This document shows, in pieces, positions 58,201-64,000 of a DNA stretch of 64,000 bases. Each line of letters starts with the position of its first letter. The first letter of the stretch is position 1. Both the position numbers and the translations under genes were made by a program. The notes under the pieces are model-generated. The model was given only the letters and a program-made list of their open reading frames with translations, was not told where the DNA came from and searched no databases. The stretch spans positions 8,122,370-8,186,369 of the forward strand of contig CM065331.1 of assembly GCA_033032175.1 (NCBI GenBank), in the 5' to 3' direction. Source of the DNA: Saturnia japonica (taxonomy: Eukaryota; Arthropoda; Insecta; Lepidoptera; Saturniidae).

Positions 58201-61200
58201 TCATTTTGCCTTTCTACTATATAAAAAAATAGGACGCACTGAAGTGAGTCACTGTGTCTGGTTTATTACAACATATCTGGTGTTCGCAATTAGATATAAA
58301 ATACTACTTTATTTCTATTTAATATCCTGGCCTATTTAATATGACACCCCTTTTTAATGGATGTTTTAAAGAGATTGAAGATCTTCTTGGAATCCCTTTA
58401 TTTTAATTGCGAAGTAGTAAATAATAAATGTAATTTTGTTTCAGCTTTCTACAAGCGGAACTTGTGCCTTTTTAATAGCAAAAGTTTTTGTATTTGATGT
58501 AAGTATAAAATGCTCTACATACCAAACCCGCCGACCCGCCGACACTTGTTGGCGTGTTAGTCGGCGGCTTTACATCGTCGCATATCGGAAAACTTGGTCG
58601 GTGATCACGATATGTGTAACTATATCTCCACTGTTAGTCACTGACGAGTGTGGAGATACATCGAATGTTGTCTTACACAAGTCGCCGGGCAGCCCGCGTA
58701 GTTAAAAGCCGGCGACATGATTCTAAAAAATTATGTCGCCGACATTAAGCTGCCGGGCTATGTCAGCAGGTTGGCAGGATCGGTGTGTAGAGTGCTAAAA
58801 AGAAAAGAATAAGAATATTACGAAGTACATTGTATAGTAGTAAGTAATTTTCTGGAATCTTCTTTCTAAGCAGCACCTTCTTAACTTGAAAATGTTACAT
58901 TATTTTTATTATAATACTAGCTGTGCCTGCGACTTCGTCCGCGTGGAATTTCGTAAGCGGCGTCGGTGGCGAAGAGGAACGTGCGCGTGGGGCGCATACG
59001 TTACCGGATACTGCTACTTTGGTTTATTTTATTTGCGCCGAACTCTTATTTTTACTTCTAAAATAAAAGTAGTCTAAGTTACTCCTTATAAAATCAGCTA
59101 TCTGACAGTGAAAGTCTCGTCAAAATAGGTCCACCCGTTTCGGAGATCAGCCGGAACAAATAGACAGTAAGAGAGACAAAACTTTAAAAAGGTTTTTTTT
59201 GTTATAAGTACCGTATACATTTTTATATGCATTTAGTAAAAAATTGTTATTTTCACATAGCAAGCAAATAAAAACTTCAATTTTATTTATTTGTATTAAA
59301 AAATATTTATTATTGGTTGGAAACCTATTCGAACCTTGCAATGAGTCTCAGCTTACGGTGAAAGAAAACATGAAATAATATCGTTTTTCGTTTCGCATTT
59401 TTAAATTTGGACGGATAATTATTGTTTAAATATTGATAAATAAACAGTGTTTAATCGTTTTTATAAATCAGAAAGAAAAATTGGATTTAAATTAATATTT
59501 GAAAAAAAAAAAAAAAACGATAACTCAAAAATGGTTCACTTTTGCATAATGCATATAGGGGTAAAAATTATCACAAATAGTTACCCCTATCAGCTCCTAA
59601 CGGGAATACGTCGATTTACCAATAACCCTATATTATAAATAAGTATAAAAAGATAAGTATAAATTAAATTGAATATACATATTAATTAAGTTTATAATTT
59701 GCTTATATTTTTATAATAATAATGAATAATGAATGTTTATTTTCATAACTATATAAACAAAAATTAAAATAAATAAATTAGGTATTAAATAAAATTTTAA
59801 TACCATTCTTTCAGTGCGCTTGTTTTTTTAAATAGGAAAGAAACTTCGCCCCTGCCAGGTGTTCTAATACACGTCTCGAGTACTTTTTATTGGTAGTGTA
59901 GCGGAGCGTATCAATCATAATCTGTAAATATGTGTCTAAATCAGTAAATGCGCTTGGGCAGCACAACTCGTCACTGCACCACCAGTGTGACCACTTGTCA
60001 TACTTTTCTACTTTTTTGTTAGATTTAAGTATTTTTGTACGTAGTTTTGTTAGTGAATATGTGTTCGGTTAGGTAGTTTTTGAATCAAATAATAAATAAC
60101 AACTTTCTATTTAATACGCTCTTCGGGGTTTCCCCGTCTATAAATAATCTCGTTTGTTATAGATTAAATCTGCATAGCTCTATCTTTCTCTCTCTATTAC
60201 AAAAGCATTTTATTTATAAGTGAGAAATAAACAAATATATTATAGTAGGTAAGTGAGTTGGGGATTGAGGTGTGGGCGGGCGAGGCATTTACATAGTTAT
60301 TGTTCTGCAAGCTGACTTTCGAGGAGTATTTATTTGTTTATTTAAATAAAAATTTTGGTAGAATCTCGAAAAAAAATGAGCGCACCTTGTACCGACATTT
60401 CAGACGTGTTTACAGTCGACGCGAAGCGCACGCCGCATATCCCCCAGTAGCCTAGCCACGTTGTCCATACATTACTTTTGTAGTTTAGAACATAGACCGC
60501 TTTAATTCATGACAATTAGGATTCTGGGAATTCAGGACATGGGTAACTCAGCAAAATTCCTTGCGCCAACTCAATAACTCTAGCGTAGTTTGCTGTGCTG
60601 GCGTATTAGTTAACTCAATTTTGCACCATGGTGCAGCAAAATGGTACTCGCAAAGTTAGTCGCTATACGTGTGCCACCCGGACCTTGCGCTCGTTGTTTC
60701 TTTAATACAGGAATCGCACTTACTCAGCGTTAACTCAGCCGTCTCGGTGAATAAAAGAAATGCAACGGCGCGCTACGCTGAAGTGCCCTACGCGCCAACA
60801 CGTTTGTATTAAGTATGTTAACTCATCCGGCACTGTGAACTGAGTTGGCACAATTGTGCGGCGTAGCGTAATGTTTACCCATGTCTAAAGTACACCCGCA
60901 CGTTATTAGCATAGTAAAGTGCCTGATGGTAAGCTCAGTACGATCCAAATGCAACGGCGACCACCGAAAGATCGTAATCCAACGACGGTCGCCGCTGTCG
61001 GCAGCTGGATATACACTGGATGATCCCGAAACGCGACAAAGTGAAAGATATTCATTTACACTAGCTTGTTACCATGTGTATGGTGGTCGCGGCAAAGTCG
61101 AGTAAAGATTTCTACGTACGATTACAAGATATAAACCGGAACGCGTTACGCCTAAGTGTGCCAGTATGACGGGTGAACACCTTATGTTTGGTGGTCGCGA

Positions 61201-61449
61201 TCAAGTGTGACACATTTGTCAATTTCTACCACCCAGCAACAAAGCCAACTAGAGAAGTTCTGATAACAATTCCTGAATATGTTTGTATGGTCCTCCATTT
61301 GTCCCAACAGTGGCCGAACGCTTCCCAGCCTGTGTATGAGGTGTTCTTGATACTGACTTCATTCACGCTGTCGTGGGGCGAGGCCTGGTTCCTCGACTTC
61401 AGGGTGCTACCCCAGGAGTTACACGCCAAGCAGATCTTGGACACTTTAA
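55265..61449 (+). CDS. STARD3: STARD3/MLN64-like MENTAL-domain protein, first five coding exons, 3' incomplete
   Basis: Coding exons are 55265-55340, 56896-57044, 57567-57725, 58445-58498 and 61311-61449, giving 192 residues plus one base. The family holds cholesterol-rich late endosome membranes and passes sterol at organelle contacts through a C-terminal START domain. Visible here are a hydrophilic N-terminus and then the four-helix MENTAL membrane domain. Its segments are [20 protein letters not shown] (from residue 50), [40 protein letters not shown], and [20 protein letters not shown] followed by DFRVLPQE. The [20 protein letters not shown] block and the WFLDF-VLPQE end are family hallmarks. 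The exon ends in phase 1 at a GTGAGT donor, and no START exon was found up to 64000. The short paralog type (STARD3NL) is therefore not excluded. The exon with the ATG is preceded by a splice acceptor at 55256. Confidence 0.88.
55397..55614. mobile_element. Palindromic MITE family X, copy 1
   Basis: Ends TATGGGTAACTCAGCAAAAT ... GCAGTGTTACCCATG form inverted termini. Inside are repeated GCGCCAACTCAATAACTC, GCGCAGCAAAATGGTAC and TGAGTTGGCCC words. The same family is at 60538-60883. It lies in intron 1 of the STARD3-like gene. Confidence 0.6.
55790..55955 (-). repeat. Interspersed repeat family Q, inverted
   Basis: Contains TTACAGGGGGATCAAAAGTG, GAGTCGCTTCGAGAAAAGG and ACATTTTCTTGTGGTATTAA. 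Confidence 0.55.
56220..56690 (+). repeat. Interspersed repeat family H, near full length
   Basis: Contains CTATACAAATAAATAAAATT, GTTCCGGGTAATCTTCGAAA, AGTAACTTAGGCTACTTTTT and GGTCACGGTGAATCAATTCG, and ends near ATGCGGGCACAAATAGT. It lies in intron 1 of the STARD3-like gene. Confidence 0.65.
57045..57566 (+). other. Intron 2 of the STARD3-like gene, with an unexplained open frame
   Basis: The frame 57226-57477 encodes 83 residues with [18 protein letters not shown] recognise no family and nothing else supports translation. It is most likely a chance or decayed frame. Confidence 0.3.
58512..58795. mobile_element. TIR element, possible MITE, next to exon 4 donor
   Basis: The left end GCTCTACATACCAAACCCGC and the inverted right end GCACTCTACACACCGATCCT match imperfectly over about 30 bases. 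The interior has CGCCGAC/GTCGGCG words that can fold (CCGGCGACATGA...TTATGTCGCCGAC). It begins 13 bp after the splice donor of coding exon 4 (58499). Confidence 0.5.
58910..59300 (-). repeat. Interspersed repeat family H, inverted
   Basis: Starts ACTAGCTGTGCCTGCGACTT and contains AAAATAAAAGTAGTCTAAGT, GGTCCACCCGTTTCGGAGAT and ATGCATTTAGTAAAAAA, and ends near TTTTATTTATTTGTATTA. Confidence 0.6.
60538..60883. mobile_element. Palindromic MITE family X, copy 2
   Basis: CATGGGTAACTCAGCAAAAT ... AATGTTTACCCATG are the inverted ends. Internal GCGCCAACTCAATAACTC and ATGGTGCAGCAAAATGGTAC are shared with 55397-55614. About 130 bp of interior present here is absent there. Confidence 0.6.
60890..61100 (-). 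repeat. Interspersed repeat family E, inverted
   Basis: Contains GTGCCTGATGGTAAGCTCAG, ACGGTCGCCGCTGTCGGCAG, CTGGATATACACTGGATGAT and CCCGAAACGCGACAAAGTG. Confidence 0.55.
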
Positions 61450-61539
61450 GTGAGTTGCCCGTGTTCTTTTTATTCGCTCTAAATATCTACGCTATAAAAT
61501 ACCCTTATTACAGTGATTGGTTGAATAAACGAATTAAGA

Positions 61540-61720
61540 AAAGAATGTTTTATGTATGTATGTATGAATGTATAAAAAATGTTGTATGAATGATTGAATG
61601 AAAGAATGTTGTATAAATTAATGAAAAAAGAATGTGTTGTACGAGCAAATGAATGAGTAAATGTTGTATGTATGAATTAATGATTGAATGGGTTGATTGA
61701 AAGAATGACTGATTGACTCC
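61540..61720. repeat. Degenerate ATGT/GAATG simple repeat
   Basis: Runs of TATGTATGTATGAATG, then GAATGATTGAATGAAAGAAT and similar. It lies just after the last visible STARD3-like exon. Confidence 0.6.
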
Positions 61721-62077
61721 TTATTACACATTTCTTTGTTAAAGTAGCAAGCGTAATGCTACAAGGAATTTGTAATAATCCTATTATAATACATACTCGA
61801 TTGGAGATTTATAATTTTTTTATTTCATAATAATAATATTTTTTATTTGAAGCGATATGTTTGGCAATGTATTTGTGGAATCAATTCTATTGCATTCGAT
61901 TATCAGCTCAATTGTTACCAATTTAAGGCACATATTTATTCACGTTTAGAATAATCTTTTCGATCCATATTTCTTTGCGTAATATTTATGGAACAATACG
62001 TGTCACGATTGACTTATGTAGGTTGAATTTAATTTACAAACCATATACACTGAAGGGAGTGTGTATTTGCCACGGTA

Positions 62078-62395
62078 AAGCTGCAAAAGCCATCTGCGGC
62101 TCTAGTTTTAGGGCCCCTCAGGCTAACAGTGTAGTCAGTGCTAAAAAAGGGTGTATATTTCAAAGGATATCTTCATTAAATCTGCTTGGTGGGTAAGACA
62201 CGACGATTATTTCCGACTGGATCGCGACAACCATACAACAGGAATCTGTAAACGACTGCATGGCAACCATCAATTCCATGTGGATAAAAATACATCATAG
62301 TGGCTTGCTTTTGCGTGTCTCGTCTTTGGCTGGCATGACAGCGGTGATCGTCGTTGGATTACGATCTCCCGGTGGTCGCCGTTTATTTTGAAGTG
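62078..62395 (+). repeat. Family P fragment followed by family E fragment
   Basis: 62078-62150 has GCTGCAAAAGCCATCTGCGG and GGGCCCCTCAGGCTAACAG. 62325-62395 has TTTGGCTGGCATGACAGCGG and CTCCCGGTGGTCGCCG. No gene is seen. Confidence 0.5.
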
Positions 62396-63413
62396 AAAAC
62401 TTTGTTATATTATTTATCTGGAAGATAATCTTATTTAATATCTACTTTATATTATTCATCATAAGTTCATTTGATTTACCTTATTATTGTTTTGGTGTAC
62501 CTATTCTTTTATTTCCAGGATACCAATTAATGATAGGTTTATGTATTGATGCGTTTAGATAATTTATAACTTGATAATTTTGGTTTAATAACAGCTTTGT
62601 TAATATTTTAGGTTCGTATTGTTTACATTGCAATATTATGACAATCTCTGTCATTGATAATTCTTTGATAGTAATAGAGCATGCGCGATTAGGAGTTTCT
62701 CAGGTATAGACAAATATTCTATCCAGGTTCTAGTTTAGCAAAATAAATCTATGATTAGATTTATTTTTAATTTTTAAAATAAGAAAAGTCTAGTAAGATG
62801 AAATTTTGAATTCAAACGAAAACAAAAGAGAAAATTAGAACAGGGAGTATGACAGATTCTTCAGGATGGATCTGATCATGTTTGATTCATTGTACGGCAG
62901 ACCTTTGAATCGTAGTAACGTTTATATAATATTATCAAATGTTTTAATAGAAACCAAATTATTGTACAACAGACCTGGGAGTCGAAAAGATAGTTTATTT
63001 TATAACATATTTATAATTTTAATATTAATATGGGTGAAATACCCTTTGTCAAAACGACAAATACTTACTGAACATTGAAAGAACACTACCGGGAAAGTAT
63101 CAACTGGATTTTGTATTTATAATACAAATAATAACTTTTCCTTTTACATATGAGGAAATCTCAATAGATAAGATATTTGGTGCTGCGTCGTCTGCTTGAG
63201 CAGTGTATCCTGATACGGCCTACACCGTGCTGACTTCTATTCTAGATCCTAGGCAAGGATCTCTACGCTGAGCTGTCGGAGCAAGAAGAACGTCTCGGTT
63301 ATGGACATTAAAATTGTGTAATAATAATTTGTAAAACCGCTATATTAACTGAAAATTGTAAGGTATGCTGGAAATTTATACATAACTATCCTAAATTAAA
63401 TTATAATCATAAC
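62396..63413. other. AT-rich stretch, no gene recognised
   Basis: A short open text follows an acceptor-like TTCTATTCTAG at about 63236-63246 (ILGKDLYAELSEQEERLGYG in one frame). Its phase does not fit the STARD3-like exon before it, and no START motif is visible. Confidence 0.35.
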
Positions 63414-63834
63414 AACTTCTATAGAGAGGTTTGAATAGAGAGTAAATTCATGTAGGTCGATATTGACATGGTCATGTGACGTGTTAACGATAAACGGACT
63501 CTTTGTAGCAATATAACAGTGTAGCGACATCTACATAGCGACATCTATCGCGCCACATAAGACGCATCCTACTATCCTAAATTGCGCTGTAGAAATTAAC
63601 TCAATCGTTGAGTATATATACAAGAACCCGACTACAACCGTCGGGCAGCTGCCCGCCAGACATAACACCCGTCTGATCGGAGGATCCTCCCTTTGCAATA
63701 GTTCTTCTACAACAGAAATAAATACTATATAGATAGTACCACCATACACATAGTAATAAAATCATGAAGTGAAAACTTCTATAGGGAGGTTTAGATAGGG
63801 AGTAAATTCATGTAAGTCGTCATCGACATGGTCA
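63414..63834. mobile_element. LTR-like block between two 60 bp direct repeats
   Basis: AACTTCTATAGAGAGGTTTG... (63414-63473) recurs at 63774-63834 with about 10 changes. Between them are a TATA-like GAGTATATATAC, a GC-rich segment (GTCGGGCAGCTGCCCGCC), an AATAAA-like site near 63717 and the GCGACATCTATCGCGCCAC motif seen inverted at 8945-9030. This resembles a solo LTR inserted in or beside a short duplication. No exact TG...CA edge with target duplication could be fixed. Confidence 0.4.
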
Positions 63835-64000
63835 CAATATAACCTAAAAATTAAAATTAATAAAAAAGTATTAAAGAATAAATTTGGATATCCAAAAATA
63901 TCAACTGTTTGTTTATAGTTTTCAGTTTTCACTTCTGTCGGCAGTCCTCATGACTGGTTTTTTTTTAAATACTGTGCTTACCATCAGGCAAAGTGAAGTC

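Noticed and set aside
63236..63310. Further exon of the STARD3-like gene after TTCTATTCTAG
   Set aside because: The phase required by the exon ending at 61449 leads to a stop within about nine codons, and the text does not resemble a START domain.

Overview
The window looks like a piece of a nuclear insect genome, most probably a moth or butterfly. Genes have short exons with GT/AG introns, and the spaces are AT-rich and crowded with short interspersed repeats. These include two tRNA-headed SINE families, Helitron-type pieces ending in CTAGT, several MITE-like families and decayed non-LTR retrotransposons. The lepidopteran call is inferred from this repeat style and the gene set; no database search was possible.

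Layout. (1) 1-2966: repeats and an unexplained CpG-dense patch. (2) 2967-12770, plus strand: a nine-exon G protein alpha subunit gene, closest in my recollection to insect G-alpha-f (Drosophila Galpha73B). (3) 15135-37289: a histone locus. It holds a divergent H2B (minus strand), an H4 with three substitutions, and then an ~8.5 kb segment carrying an H3 and a divergent H2A that is present twice in tandem (20158-28683 and 28701-37289). (4) 39412-47002, plus strand: a four-exon, four-transmembrane protein with an N-terminal NPAF motif, which I read as the ortholog of sanpodo. (5) 47003-55256: repeats, including a Harbinger-like MITE and an RTE-like LINE remnant. (6) 55265-61449, plus strand: the first five coding exons of a STARD3/MLN64-like gene (MENTAL domain); its 3' exons are not visible and probably lie beyond the window.

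The most interesting object is the histone locus. All four core histone types are there, and none is the standard protein. H2A and H2B are strongly diverged but keep the histone fold and most acidic-patch residues. H4 carries L22F, G56S and V86I, and H3 carries T80A. H2B has lost the lysine equivalent to K120 and uses a poly(A) signal. H4, H3 and H2A end in histone-type 3' stem-loops. This suggests a locus for a dedicated alternative octamer, possibly germline-specific (inference). The second H3 copy has four further amino-acid changes, including R8H, while the two H2A copies are identical.
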